The notes below the pieces were generated by a model, which worked only from the letters and a program-made list of their open reading frames with translations, was not told the origin of the DNA and did no database searches. From Butyrivibrio sp. AE3009 (GTDB lineage Bacteria > Bacillota > Clostridia > Lachnospirales > Lachnospiraceae): a DNA stretch of 38,073 nucleotides. The stretch is taken from contig NZ_ATVS01000034.1 of the NCBI RefSeq assembly GCF_000420845.1, forward strand, positions 1 to 38,073. The letters run 5' to 3'. Within the stretch, counting starts at the first letter, position 1, and each line of letters opens with the position of its first letter. This document shows positions 1-8,123 of the stretch, piece after piece. A program made the translations under genes and the position numbers.

Positions 1-339
1 TGCAAAGCCATAGAAGGCCATGTACAGGAGCGTTCCAAGAACAAGCGGAACTCCAACACCTGTGCATGCAAGGATTGTTGCCTTCAGGCCGGATTTTTTG
101 AGTTTGTCGATATCTGTTTCCAGTCCGGCGCTGAACATCAGAAGAATCACACCGATTTCAGCCATGCCCGACAGGAAATCACTGGGATTAACAAGATTAA
201 GCAGTGTTGGACCTATGAGAAGACCTGCGATGATCTCACCGGCAACCTGTGGCGCATGAAGTCTTCTGGCTATCAGTCCGAATAACTTTGCCATGACGAT
301 TATGATAAAAAGATCTCTGAGTATTTGAATTGTATCCAT
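1..339 (-). CDS. CPA2-type Na+/H+ (cation:proton) antiporter, N-terminal part, cut by window edge
   Basis: The minus strand is open from an ATG at 339 to the window edge, giving 113 residues. The start has a good ribosome site (GGAGGT, 7 nt before the ATG). The protein is hydrophobic with alternating membrane segments and carries motifs typical of the Kef/NhaS3 CPA2 family: RRLHAPQVAGEIIAGLLIGP near residues 25-45, then GVILLMFSAGLETD around residues 65-78. Family members exchange Na+ or K+ for protons across the cytoplasmic membrane, and full-length proteins have about 12 membrane helices, so most of the gene lies outside the window. It is divergent from the GH31 gene. The family call is firm; the ion specificity is unknown. 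Confidence 0.85.
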   Translation of the reverse strand, partial: MDTIQILRDLFIIIVMAKLFGLIARRLHAPQVAGEIIAGLLIGPTLLNLVNPSDFLSGMAEIGVILLMFSAGLETDIDKLKKSGLKATILACTGVGVPLVLGTLLYMAFYGFA

Positions 340-389
340 ACTTATACCTCCATCTTATTGATGCTAGGAAATGAGTATGATACTTTTTC

Positions 390-418
390 TTCTCAAAATC
401 AAGTTAAAAAACTATAAT
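390..418 (+). promoter_or_regulatory. Possible promoter of the GH31 gene
   Basis: A perfect TATAAT lies at 413-418. A weak -35 candidate, TTCTCA (390-395), sits 17 nt upstream and matches TTGACA at 4 of 6 positions. It is in the divergent gap between the antiporter and GH31 genes and points at GH31. Transcription would start near 425, leaving a leader of about 35 nt. Confidence 0.4.
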
Positions 419-458
419 CATGGAGGATATTATTTTATGAAGAGAAGGAAATAAGCCT

Positions 459-2783
459 ATGATGAACGTGATCCCTCCGAAAAGGAGGAACATTACAGAA
501 GTAAGAAAAACAGAAAACGCTGTATTTCTGCATTCGGAATATGGCATGCTGCGGGTAATGCCTCAGGTGGGCGGTATTGTCCGGATTTCTTTTTCGGAGG
601 ACGATACCTTTGCAGGAGAGCAGGGTAGTTTTTTTCAGGATTTTGCAGGTAGCCTCCCTTTTACCGTTACAGAGAGCGGGGATGAGATCGGGATCTGTAC
701 GGCGGAAGGCACCGTCACAGTAAGCAGAGCCGGCGGAGCAGTAACCTTTCTGGATTCCATGGGACGGAGCCTTCTTCGGGAAGCGCAGGATTTGCCCAGA
801 GAACTGGAAAAGATCACGCTGTATCGCACGATCCCCACGAAGGACCTGCAGGTAGAAGAGATCCAGACCGCCGATGGGGTTAAAAAGAAGGTGAAGGCGG
901 TGGAAAAGGAAGCCTATGGGGAGGCTTACCGCACCCGGACGTATTTCTCCTTTGCAGAGTCTGAAAGGCTATTTGGTCTCGGACAGGGCGAACACGGAGA
1001 ATGGAATCTCAGGCATGTATCCTATTATGTCCATCAGGGGAACCGGAAAATCGGTATGCCTCTTTTGGTATCCACAGGCGGATACGGTATCCTGCTGAGC
1101 ACGGAATCGCCGGCACTGTTTTCGGAGAACCATGGAAAAGCCTTTCTGCAGACGGAGGCAGACGCCTATCTGGATTATTATTTCCTCTTTGGAGAGGATC
1201 TGTTTCAGGTGGTAAAAAACTATCGGAGGCTTACGGGAAAGGCATCTATGCTGCCACTGTGGGCCTATGGATATATGCAGTCCAAAGAGAGGTACGAAAG
1301 CCAGGAACAGATCCTGGATACGGCGGGAGAATTCCGGAACCGGAAGATCGGAGTGGACACTTTGATCCTGGACTGGCTTAGCTGGGAGGATGGACAGTGG
1401 GGACAAAAAAGCTTTGACCCCGTGCGATTCCCGGATCCTGCCGGCATGGTGGAGCGTCTTCATGAGCAGGGCATACACTTTATGATGTCCATTTGGCCCA
1501 ATATGAGCCCTAATACAGAGAATAACCGGGAGTTTCGGAAGCGGGGAATGCTTCTGCACGGAACCGATATTTACAATGCGTTTTCCGAAGAAGCCAGAAA
1601 GCTGTACTGGGAGCAGGTAGTAAGAGGGCTGGCACCTGCAGGTGTGGATGCCTGGTGGTGCGATTCCAGCGAGCCGATCTCTCCGGAATGGGAACACATC
1701 ATGGAACCCTCCGACGGAGAAAAATACGTAGCCTTCAAAGAGGATGCTGCGGCGATCATGCCACTGGAAAAAGCCAATGCCTATGGAAGATACCATGCTA
1801 TGACCATGTGGGAAGGGATGCGCAGCACCTATCCGGACAAACGAGTGGTAAACCTGACCCGAAGCGGCTGGGCAGGAAGCCAGAAATACGGTACCATCCT
1901 GTGGTCCGGTGACACAGCGGCTTCCTGGGAGTGCCTGAGGCAGCAGATCCGGTGCGGTCTGCAGATGGCAGCAAGCGGCATGCCCTACTGGACCATGGAT
2001 ACCGGAGCTTTTTTTGTCAAAGAAGGACCCTTCTGGTACTGGAAGGGGAAGTATCCGCAAGGAATCGATGATGCATACAAAAAACTGTATGTGCGCTGGC
2101 TGGAATGGGCGGCGTATCTGCCGATCTTTCGTGCCCATGGCACCGATGTGGAACGGGAACCCTGGGCCTTTGGAGATAAAGGAGATCCGGTGTACGAAGC
2201 GATCTGCGAGACCATTCGCGGTCGCTATCGCCTGATCCCCTATCTGTATTCCGTCGGCGCTGCCACCTCCATGGAGGATGGTATGATCATACGGCCACTG
2301 TTCTTCGACTTTCCGGAGGATGAACGGGTGTCTGAAATCTGGGATCAGTATATGCTGGGAGATAGCCTTATGATCTGCCCTGTTACAGGAGAAGATGACC
2401 AGCGGAGCATCTATCTGCCGAAGGGCTGCGGCTGGTATGAGATGCAAACGGAACAGTATTACAACGGAGGCCAAAGGATTGAGCTTTCCTGCGAGCTGGC
2501 GCGCATTCCGGTGTTTGTAAAAGAGGGATCGCTGATCCCTGCAAAAGAGGCTGCCGTCTGCACAAACGCCCAGAAGAATACGGTAACGGAGGTGATCGTT
2601 TATCCCGGAAGAGATGCCACCTTCCGCCTGTATGAAGATGCCGGAGACGGATACGGCTATAAACAGGGACAGTACTGCATTACCCAATTAAAATGGGATG
2701 ATCGGAAAAAAGAATTCACTACCGAAACCACCGGAGATGAGCGCTTCCGGGTTGGAGAGATCCGGTACCGGGTGGTCGGATAA
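459..2783 (+). CDS. Glycoside hydrolase family 31 alpha-glycosidase (alpha-glucosidase/alpha-xylosidase type)
   Basis: The 774-residue protein has no signal peptide, so it probably acts on imported oligosaccharides in the cytoplasm. It has the GH31 layout: an N-terminal beta-sandwich (about 1-250), a TIM barrel (about 260-590) and C-terminal beta domains. The retaining nucleophile region reads AWWCDSSEP, with Asp402 as predicted nucleophile. SGDTAASW supplies the predicted acid/base Asp485. YMQSKERYES and LILDWLSWEDGQWG are typical early-barrel motifs. Two ATGs are adjacent at 459 and 462; either fits the weak upstream purine stretch GAGAAGGA. Base composition is clearly richer in G+C than the neighbours: a hand count of 1861-1920 gives 37/60, against 18/60 at 4681-4740. 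This suggests recent transfer. Substrate (glucose or xylose linkages) cannot be told from sequence alone. Confidence 0.9.
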   Translation: MMNVIPPKRRNITEVRKTENAVFLHSEYGMLRVMPQVGGIVRISFSEDDTFAGEQGSFFQDFAGSLPFTVTESGDEIGICTAEGTVTVSRAGGAVTFLDSMGRSLLREAQDLPRELEKITLYRTIPTKDLQVEEIQTADGVKKKVKAVEKEAYGEAYRTRTYFSFAESERLFGLGQGEHGEWNLRHVSYYVHQGNRKIGMPLLVSTGGYGILLSTESPALFSENHGKAFLQTEADAYLDYYFLFGEDLFQVVKNYRRLTGKASMLPLWAYGYMQSKERYESQEQILDTAGEFRNRKIGVDTLILDWLSWEDGQWGQKSFDPVRFPDPAGMVERLHEQGIHFMMSIWPNMSPNTENNREFRKRGMLLHGTDIYNAFSEEARKLYWEQVVRGLAPAGVDAWWCDSSEPISPEWEHIMEPSDGEKYVAFKEDAAAIMPLEKANAYGRYHAMTMWEGMRSTYPDKRVVNLTRSGWAGSQKYGTILWSGDTAASWECLRQQIRCGLQMAASGMPYWTMDTGAFFVKEGPFWYWKGKYPQGIDDAYKKLYVRWLEWAAYLPIFRAHGTDVEREPWAFGDKGDPVYEAICETIRGRYRLIPYLYSVGAATSMEDGMIIRPLFFDFPEDERVSEIWDQYMLGDSLMICPVTGEDDQRSIYLPKGCGWYEMQTEQYYNGGQRIELSCELARIPVFVKEGSLIPAKEAAVCTNAQKNTVTEVIVYPGRDATFRLYEDAGDGYGYKQGQYCITQLKWDDRKKEFTTETTGDERFRVGEIRYRVVG

Positions 2784-2818
2784 GGGGGTACATTCCCAAA
2801 GTATCTGCATAAAATTTC

Positions 2819-2839
2819 ATCCGGGCATAGTGCCCGGAT
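2819..2839 (+). terminator. Stem-loop after the GH31 gene, possible terminator
   Basis: A perfect 9-bp inverted repeat, ATCCGGGCA / TGCCCGGAT with loop TAG, starts 35 nt after the GH31 stop. Only a short, broken T run (ATTTTGAAACTTT) follows, so termination may be partial and allow read-through into the EamA gene. Confidence 0.5.
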
Positions 2840-2892
2840 ATTTTGAAACTTTAATTGTTGGAATGAAATATAGATGGGGAGGTTTTAGATAT

Positions 2893-3306
2893 ATGTGGAT
2901 CATATTTGCACTGTTATCTGCAGTATTTGCTGCATTAACGTCAATATTGGCTAAGATAGGAATCGAAGGAGTGAATTCTAATCTGGCTACGGCCATCCGA
3001 ACCGTGGTAGTGGTTGGAATGGCCTGGATTATGGTATTCATAACTCATGCACAGAGCGGGTTATCGACGATCAGCAAAAGAAGCTGGATATTTCTTATTC
3101 TCTCAGGTCTGGCTACGGGTGCTTCGTGGTTATGTTATTACAAAGCATTACAGTTGGGAGAAGCTTCTAAAGTAGTACCTATAGACAAACTCAGCGTGGT
3201 GATCACTCTGGTTCTGGCATTTGTGTTCCTGCATGAGCAGTTTACTGCAAAGTCAATTATGGGATGCATCCTGATCGGAGCGGGGACGCTGCTGATGGTA
3301 ATATAA
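2893..3306 (+). CDS. Small EamA-family (DMT superfamily) membrane transporter
   Basis: The gene encodes 137 residues, about half the usual ten-helix DMT transporter, with a single EamA domain of roughly five membrane helices (about 1-20, 33-53, 66-86, 93-110, 115-137). Half-size EamA proteins of this length are known and are thought to act as dimers. The conserved end reads HEQFTAKSIMGCILIGAGTLL, the usual last-helix signature. The reading frame stays open further upstream, but the ATG at 2893 is preferred because GGGGAGG (2877-2883) lies just before it and the first helix begins at once. It faces the isomerase gene tail to tail, 62 bp apart. The substrate is unknown. Confidence 0.8.
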   Translation: MWIIFALLSAVFAALTSILAKIGIEGVNSNLATAIRTVVVVGMAWIMVFITHAQSGLSTISKRSWIFLILSGLATGASWLCYYKALQLGEASKVVPIDKLSVVITLVLAFVFLHEQFTAKSIMGCILIGAGTLLMVI

Positions 3307-3368
3307 TATTCAGGCATGCATCATTGGAGACATTGCGCATAGCATTATCTTCCTCATCTCAACCACGT

Positions 3369-4394
3369 TTAAAAATATTTATTCATGAATTCGGAACTCA
3401 CTTCGATACTCTTTACCGGATCATTGTCAATCCAGTTCATGTGAGTTTCCAAAATAACTGCCATAACACCCTTTTCCTTTATGACTTCAGAAAGGCACTT
3501 AAGATTCATATTGCCTTTTCCAAGCTCTGTGGCCTTTTCTTTAAGGATGGGTGTCATATATGGTCCTTTTTGAGTGTTTCCTCTGTCATTAATATGCCAG
3601 TACTTAAGACGTGAACCGAGCTTTTCTATTATTGGATAGACGTCAGCTCCTCCGTCAGTCATCCAATATGTGTCCAGCTCAAAATTCACATATTCACCGT
3701 CAGTGTTTTCTATAATCACATCATAAGCTGTCTTATTCGTTGAAACCTTCTGCAATTCACAGTTGTGATTATGATATAAAAGCTTTACGCCGTGTTCTTT
3801 CAGAGCTTTTCCTGCAGTATTTAACCGCTCTGCCAGATTCTCAACCTCGTTTAAATCGCTATAATCAAACCTGTACATTCCTGTTATAACAACTACGTCT
3901 GTGCCATAGCTTTTTGCAAGATTCGCAACTTTCTCAGGATCTGCTTCTATTGCACCGAGATTTGAATGCATACTGCTTACCTTGAGCCCGCTCTCATAAA
4001 TAAGCGTATGCCAATCCTGATTACCGCTGTTTCCTATGTCCATTCCACCAAATTTTGTCAAAAGCTTTACTATAAAAGAAGATTTTTCTATCATGAAATC
4101 ATTTATCTCTATATAATCATATCCGGCAGCCTTAACATGTTTCAAAGCGTCAAGCGTAGTGTCGTAATTATCTGATACTGTACCGAGCATAATCTGCTGC
4201 ACACCTTTTTTTACAGTATTCTCCTGAGTATTAAGCTGTGCACTGAAATAATCAGCTATTTCTTTTCTTGTAACTTCATAAGGTCCTGCTGTGGCATTTA
4301 GATATATATTTCTTATCAAAAAGGCAATAATCATGCACAACACGGCAATTAAGACGGTGAATATCAGCGGCTTTTTTTCCTTTAACTTTCTCAT
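3369..4394 (-). CDS. Membrane-anchored sugar phosphate isomerase/epimerase-like TIM-barrel protein
   Basis: The 341-residue protein starts with a lysine-rich stretch and one membrane helix (about residues 9-30, LIFTVLIAVLCMIIAFLI), followed by a xylose-isomerase-like/AP-endonuclease-2 TIM barrel (about 65-341). Barrel motifs include AAGYDYIEIND, LLYHNHNCEL, FELDTYW, WHINDRG and a final VILETHMNW, which together supply the usual Glu/His/Asp metal ligands. Soluble relatives isomerise or epimerise sugars, inositols and related polyols. The N-terminal helix would place the barrel outside the membrane, which is unusual. The start at 4394 has only a distant AAAGGA. It is divergent from a TetR gene, whose likely operator covers this gene's -35 box. 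The exact reaction is not predictable. Confidence 0.8.
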   Translation of the reverse strand: MRKLKEKKPLIFTVLIAVLCMIIAFLIRNIYLNATAGPYEVTRKEIADYFSAQLNTQENTVKKGVQQIMLGTVSDNYDTTLDALKHVKAAGYDYIEINDFMIEKSSFIVKLLTKFGGMDIGNSGNQDWHTLIYESGLKVSSMHSNLGAIEADPEKVANLAKSYGTDVVVITGMYRFDYSDLNEVENLAERLNTAGKALKEHGVKLLYHNHNCELQKVSTNKTAYDVIIENTDGEYVNFELDTYWMTDGGADVYPIIEKLGSRLKYWHINDRGNTQKGPYMTPILKEKATELGKGNMNLKCLSEVIKEKGVMAVILETHMNWIDNDPVKSIEVSSEFMNKYF

Positions 4395-4432
4395 TTTAGA
4401 TACTTATATTTCCTTTCGGTTTATTTTTGCTT

Positions 4433-4461
4433 ATAATATAATCATCATGTGTTGATTTCAA
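4433..4461 (-). promoter_or_regulatory. Promoter of the isomerase-like gene
   Basis: On the minus strand TTGAAA (4461-4456) is followed after exactly 17 nt by TATTAT (4438-4433). The -35 box lies inside the palindrome GTTGATTTCAAC (4451-4462), so a protein bound there would block RNA polymerase. Confidence 0.6.
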
Positions 4462-4491
4462 CCGACAAATATTTTACTTCTGTTGATTTCA
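4450..4491. promoter_or_regulatory. Likely TetR operator: palindrome plus direct repeat
   Basis: GTTGATTTCAAC (4451-4462) is an inverted repeat of 5+2+5 bases. The 11-mer TGTTGATTTCA occurs at 4450-4460 and again at 4481-4491, 31 bp or about three helical turns apart. The pair lies between the divergent isomerase and tetR genes, as expected for a TetR repressor controlling both. Assignment to the adjacent regulator is inferred. Confidence 0.5.
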
Positions 4492-4505
4492 GAAAAGGAG
4501 TATCA

Positions 4506-5066
4506 ATGACTGCCTCAGGAGAGACCAAGATTTTACATACAAAAGAGCGTATAAGAAATTCCCTTATACAAATGCTTGGAAATATCACTATAGAAAAGAT
4601 AACTATAAAGGAATTATGTATGACAGCCGGCATAAACAGGACAACTTTTTATAAATATTATGGCAGTCAATATGACGTGTTAAACGAAATTGCTTCAATA
4701 TATATATCTAAAACAACCGCTCTGCTTATGGAGAATTTAGCCGAGGATCGGAAAATAGCTGATGATTTGGTAAATGCACTTCAGTTCATAAAAGACAATG
4801 CGGATTTTTTTATCTTATTTCTGGGAAAAGATAACTTAAATCCTATATCAGATATAAGCTCATTACTACCGGATTTTAATAAATTTGTGCTGGCATCTAT
4901 GCGTAATTCATCTATCACAGAATATGAAAAAAAATATCTGTCCTCCTATGTTTTACACGGAAGTGTCAAAATGATAAGTGACTGGATATCTGATGGATGC
5001 AGCCTTAGCTGTCAGAAAATGTGCAGTTTAATATTAAATGCATCCGGAAGAGTAATAGGAATATGA
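4506..5066 (+). CDS. TetR/AcrR-family transcriptional regulator
   Basis: The gene encodes 186 residues. The N-terminal DNA-binding domain covers about residues 12-58, with the recognition region ITIKELCMTAGINRTTFYKY (about 33-52). The C-terminal half is helical and unassigned, as in regulators that bind small ligands. The start at 4506 is chosen because AAAAGGAG (4493-4500) precedes it at good spacing; an in-frame ATG 57 nt upstream lacks such a site and lies in the operator region. It is transcribed away from the membrane-anchored isomerase-like gene and probably represses it and itself. The inducer is unknown. Confidence 0.88.
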   Translation: MTASGETKILHTKERIRNSLIQMLGNITIEKITIKELCMTAGINRTTFYKYYGSQYDVLNEIASIYISKTTALLMENLAEDRKIADDLVNALQFIKDNADFFILFLGKDNLNPISDISSLLPDFNKFVLASMRNSSITEYEKKYLSSYVLHGSVKMISDWISDGCSLSCQKMCSLILNASGRVIGI

Positions 5067-5156
5067 ATTGTAGTAAATGAAGAAAAATAATGATTATTTC
5101 GCATTATAAGCTGATTATTTCCAGATAATAAAAAGAAAAATGTTGGAGCCACAATA

Positions 5157-5879
5157 ATGGAACGTGAAGAATTAAAAGCGGCAATTGTTAGGGATTTAAA
5201 CTCTGAGGAATACCCATTTGTTGTAGAAGTAAAAGGGAATACGGTTATTGGACACTGGAAGGTACAAGAGGTGCCTCAGAATGTGGATGAAAAGAAACTT
5301 CGATCTTTTTCTGTGAAGTACAAGCTTCGAAAAAACAAGACCTTTTGCGGTGGCGAAATGACAGCACAGCGTTATGATTATACTCCACCGACGAGTACGC
5401 AAACGAAAACCGTGTATTCGGTTTCGGCTTCGGATAATCTGCCTTGGAGAAAAAAGGTTGATGCGAAGGATTATCCTAATATCAGCTATGATGCTCAAAA
5501 GTTGTATTCCATTATAGAAAAATATCTGATGAACAATGGTTTTTTCTATCGTCCAGGTGTATGGAATTCTGCATACATTGACTGGAATGCTGGATTTAAG
5601 CTCCGTGTTGTAGGTGTTTTGTTTATTTTGGTGGGATGCTTTGTATTTGGGGGATGTATAGAAACCGGAGTTTTATTATTTCAGTTATTTCCTCTTATCT
5701 ATGTTGTTGTCGGGATATGGGTGCTTCTAATTGGCCTGGGAAAGGTGAAATTTTATGATCTAAGGCGGGATATTGCTATAAAGGTGATATTGGGAATTAT
5801 TATAGGTGGATGGCTGGTGGTTTTTGCTTTGATGTTTTTGGAGAGTAAAGGGGTTCTTAGTTTGCCGATCCCGGGATAA
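5157..5879 (+). CDS. Unknown membrane protein, 240 aa
   Basis: I do not recognise this family. The first 150 residues are soluble and polar (MEREELKAAIVRDLNSEEYP...), with an extended beta-rich look and an aromatic/charged patch (about 60-100). Three hydrophobic segments follow at about 152-170, 173-195 and 205-230, ending in a short Pro/Gly tail. It starts at 5157 behind TTGGAG (5143-5148). It lies 121 bp before the response regulator on the same strand with a stem-loop between, so it may or may not share a transcript with the two-component genes. A role in sensing is only a guess from position. Confidence 0.7.
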   Translation: MEREELKAAIVRDLNSEEYPFVVEVKGNTVIGHWKVQEVPQNVDEKKLRSFSVKYKLRKNKTFCGGEMTAQRYDYTPPTSTQTKTVYSVSASDNLPWRKKVDAKDYPNISYDAQKLYSIIEKYLMNNGFFYRPGVWNSAYIDWNAGFKLRVVGVLFILVGCFVFGGCIETGVLLFQLFPLIYVVVGIWVLLIGLGKVKFYDLRRDIAIKVILGIIIGGWLVVFALMFLESKGVLSLPIPG

Positions 5880-5890
5880 AATATATGAAG

Positions 5891-5922
5891 CCGTAGCACT
5901 TTTTATATGAAAAATGCTGCGG
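5891..5922 (+). terminator. Stem-loop between unknown membrane protein and response regulator
   Basis: CCGTAGCA (5891-5898) pairs with TGCTGCGG (5915-5922), one G-T wobble included. The stem continues with T/A pairs inside after one mismatch. No clean T run follows, so it may be a weak terminator or an RNA-processing hairpin. Confidence 0.4.
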
Positions 5923-6000
5923 TGTTGTTGGCGCTATTGTGTGGTACAGGCTGAACAAGAAGTGATGATGTGAGATTCGATTACGGATCGAGGAAGAAAT

Positions 6001-6714
6001 ATGCTTAGGATTGCAATCGTAGAGGATGAAAAAGAATACCAGGCAAGTCTTGTTGAGTACCTTAGCAGATATGAAAAAGATCATAACGATAGTTTTATTG
6101 TAAGAACCTTTTATGATGGTATAGATATACTGGATGACTATACATCGGATTATGATCTTATCTTTCTTGATATACATATGAAACATCAGGATGGTATGAC
6201 AACAGCGAAAAAGATAAGAGAATTAGATCCTGATGTGATCATAGTCTTCATAACTGCACTTGCTCAGTATGCGATAGAAGGCTATAAGGTTAATGCTTTG
6301 GATTTTATATTAAAGCCGGTTGTATATGAGCAGCTTGTCGTTACAATGGACCGGGTGCTGAAAACATCTGATAAGTTTCGGAAAGATAAGACACTTATTG
6401 TTCTTGATGATGGTGCGAAGCGGAAAGTGTCTGTCAGTGATATTTATTACATCGAGGTAGTGGCGCATGATGTATTTGTTCATTGCAGTCTTGGTACTTT
6501 GGAGCACAAGCGAAGCACTCTTACCGCAATGGCAGAAGAATTATCGGACTATAATTTTGTAAAAGCGGGCCAGTCTCAGCTGGTTAATCTTAAATATGTT
6601 GATCAGATAAATGGAGACATAGTACGGGTTCATGGTGAGGATATTTACTTAAGCAGGAGTCAGAAAAAGAATTTTTTGGCTGCATTTGCGCAGTATGTAG
6701 GAGCGGAAATATAG
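6001..6714 (+). CDS. LytTR-family (AgrA/LytR-like) response regulator
   Basis: The protein has 237 residues. A receiver domain covers about 1-120, with acidic pocket E8-D9, predicted phosphorylation site Asp57 in FLDIHM, Thr85 in FITAL and Lys105 in LKPV. A LytTR DNA-binding domain follows (about 130-235), with VSDIYYIEVVAHDVFVHC and the closing FVKAGQSQLVNLKYVDQI. Its partner kinase begins directly after its stop codon (TAG then ATG), so the two are translationally coupled. GAGGAAG just upstream serves as ribosome site. LytTR regulators often control extracellular polysaccharide, peptide or adhesion genes; the adjacent GH3 gene is a possible target, but I saw no clear LytTR repeat in its upstream region. 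Confidence 0.92.
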   Translation: MLRIAIVEDEKEYQASLVEYLSRYEKDHNDSFIVRTFYDGIDILDDYTSDYDLIFLDIHMKHQDGMTTAKKIRELDPDVIIVFITALAQYAIEGYKVNALDFILKPVVYEQLVVTMDRVLKTSDKFRKDKTLIVLDDGAKRKVSVSDIYYIEVVAHDVFVHCSLGTLEHKRSTLTAMAEELSDYNFVKAGQSQLVNLKYVDQINGDIVRVHGEDIYLSRSQKKNFLAAFAQYVGAEI

Positions 6715-8013
6715 ATGGACGGATTCAATTTCAGATATCTGCTGGAGATGCTGATGCCAACTATTGGGCTCTGCATAGTAATTGGAAAAAGAAAAAATGG
6801 ACTTATAAAGGCAATATGTTGCATTGCTGTAAGTCAGATTTTTAGCTATGCTATGATTTTGGCGGCAAAAAATGTTGGCTATGCCGGAACAGAGATCATA
6901 ACCGGGATGGCAGGATATGCTTTTACTGTCGGATGGTTCATAGTTTCGTGGTTTTTTGTTGTGGCCTCAATATATTTGTGGACCGAGGTAACGTTATATG
7001 AGGCTGTATACATTTTTGCAGTTGGTTATTCCATAGAACATATCTTTTATTGCATAAGGACGTTAGTTGAGTATGTTTCAAATGGTAAAATCCTGGCAGA
7101 TCAGCCTGTTATATACATGGCGTGTCTCATTGGTTCATTTCTTTTGGCTTACTATTGGTTTGCCAAGGGAACGGTGAAAAATGGCAGATTTTATGTTGAG
7201 ACGGTTACTGCTACTTCGGCAACTATCGGAATTCTGCTTATTGTATGGCTTCTTAGTCTGGTATCGGGGATTTTTGGATTTACTTATCTTCATTGCATTT
7301 ATGCGATCTTGAGCTGCATTTTTATACTTTCTAACCAGCGTGCGCAGCTTATCAGGGAGAATGAAAGGGCGGAGTTTAAGGTCAAGGAGCAGATTTGGAA
7401 GGATACTCAGGCAAGATATGAGATTTCAAAAGATGCCATGGCTATCGTAAACCAGCATTATCATGATATGAAACATCAGATAAGTGCGCTGGCTAGTATG
7501 GAAGATGATGAGAAGCGGCGTGGGATTCTATCTGAGATGGAAAATGATATAGCGGTGTATGATGCAGTTGTCAGAACAGGAAATGAGTATCTGGATACGG
7601 TTCTTACAGAGAAAAAACTGATCTGCCATAGTAAGCATATTCAGATGAGTTGTATCGCAGATGGTTCACAGCTTTCTTTTATGGATGAGATAGATCTTTA
7701 TACTCTGATGGGGAATGCCCTTGATAACGCGATTGAAGCAAACGAGAAGATAGCGGATACAGCAAGGCGCTGGATTTCTGTTCAGATACAGGACAAAAAA
7801 GGAATTGTTCTTGTTGAAATAATTAACCCATATGAAGGGGATATAAAGATGAATGGGGATGTTCCGGAGACATCAAAAGAGGATAAAATAAGTCACGGCT
7901 TTGGAAGCGGCAGCATTAAGGCAATCACTGAAAAATACAAAGGCCAGATGATAATAAAGACCGATAATAATAAATATCTTCTCAGGCTGATTTTTACAGA
8001 AAATGGCAACTGA
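6715..8013 (+). CDS. GHKL-domain sensor histidine kinase (AgrC-like)
   Basis: The protein has 432 residues. The N-terminal half (about 1-215) is a six-helix membrane sensor. A dimerisation region follows with the predicted phospho-acceptor His250 in YHDMKHQ, and then a GHKL ATPase domain with N-box NALDNAIEAN (about 334-343) and G-box HGFGSGSIKAI. The architecture is that of AgrC/VirS-type kinases that respond to peptides or envelope signals. No agrB- or agrD-like gene is seen nearby, so a peptide ligand is not indicated. The gene starts in the base after the response regulator stop and is followed by a strong terminator. Confidence 0.9.
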   Translation: MDGFNFRYLLEMLMPTIGLCIVIGKRKNGLIKAICCIAVSQIFSYAMILAAKNVGYAGTEIITGMAGYAFTVGWFIVSWFFVVASIYLWTEVTLYEAVYIFAVGYSIEHIFYCIRTLVEYVSNGKILADQPVIYMACLIGSFLLAYYWFAKGTVKNGRFYVETVTATSATIGILLIVWLLSLVSGIFGFTYLHCIYAILSCIFILSNQRAQLIRENERAEFKVKEQIWKDTQARYEISKDAMAIVNQHYHDMKHQISALASMEDDEKRRGILSEMENDIAVYDAVVRTGNEYLDTVLTEKKLICHSKHIQMSCIADGSQLSFMDEIDLYTLMGNALDNAIEANEKIADTARRWISVQIQDKKGIVLVEIINPYEGDIKMNGDVPETSKEDKISHGFGSGSIKAITEKYKGQMIIKTDNNKYLLRLIFTENGN

Positions 8014-8032
8014 ATTACCGGATTTGACAAAG

Positions 8033-8066
8033 AAAAAGCAGGATATGACAAAACCTGCTTTTTTTA
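8033..8066 (+). terminator. Rho-independent terminator after the two-component operon
   Basis: A 10-bp stem AAAAAGCAGG (8033-8042) / CCTGCTTTTT (8054-8063) with an 11-nt loop ends in a T run. It starts 20 nt after the kinase stop and separates the two-component genes from the GH3 gene. Confidence 0.85.
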
Positions 8067-8123
8067 TTTGCAAAATGATAATCTCATAGCACAGAAAACG
8101 CGCATTTTTTAAAGGAGAGGGTT

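Noticed and set aside
437..454. A five-codon frame (MKRRK) behind TGGAGGAT just before the GH31 gene.
   Set aside because: The apparent ribosome site lies almost at the predicted transcription start, so it is unlikely to be used; too short to support.
969..2687. A 572-codon open frame on the minus strand inside the GH31 gene.
   Set aside because: It lies wholly opposite a well-supported catalytic gene, has no ribosome site, and its composition is explained by the GC-rich codon use of GH31.
6001..8013. A complete agr-type quorum-sensing system.
   Set aside because: Only the regulator and kinase are present; no AgrB protease or short AgrD-like peptide gene was found in the neighbouring gaps.
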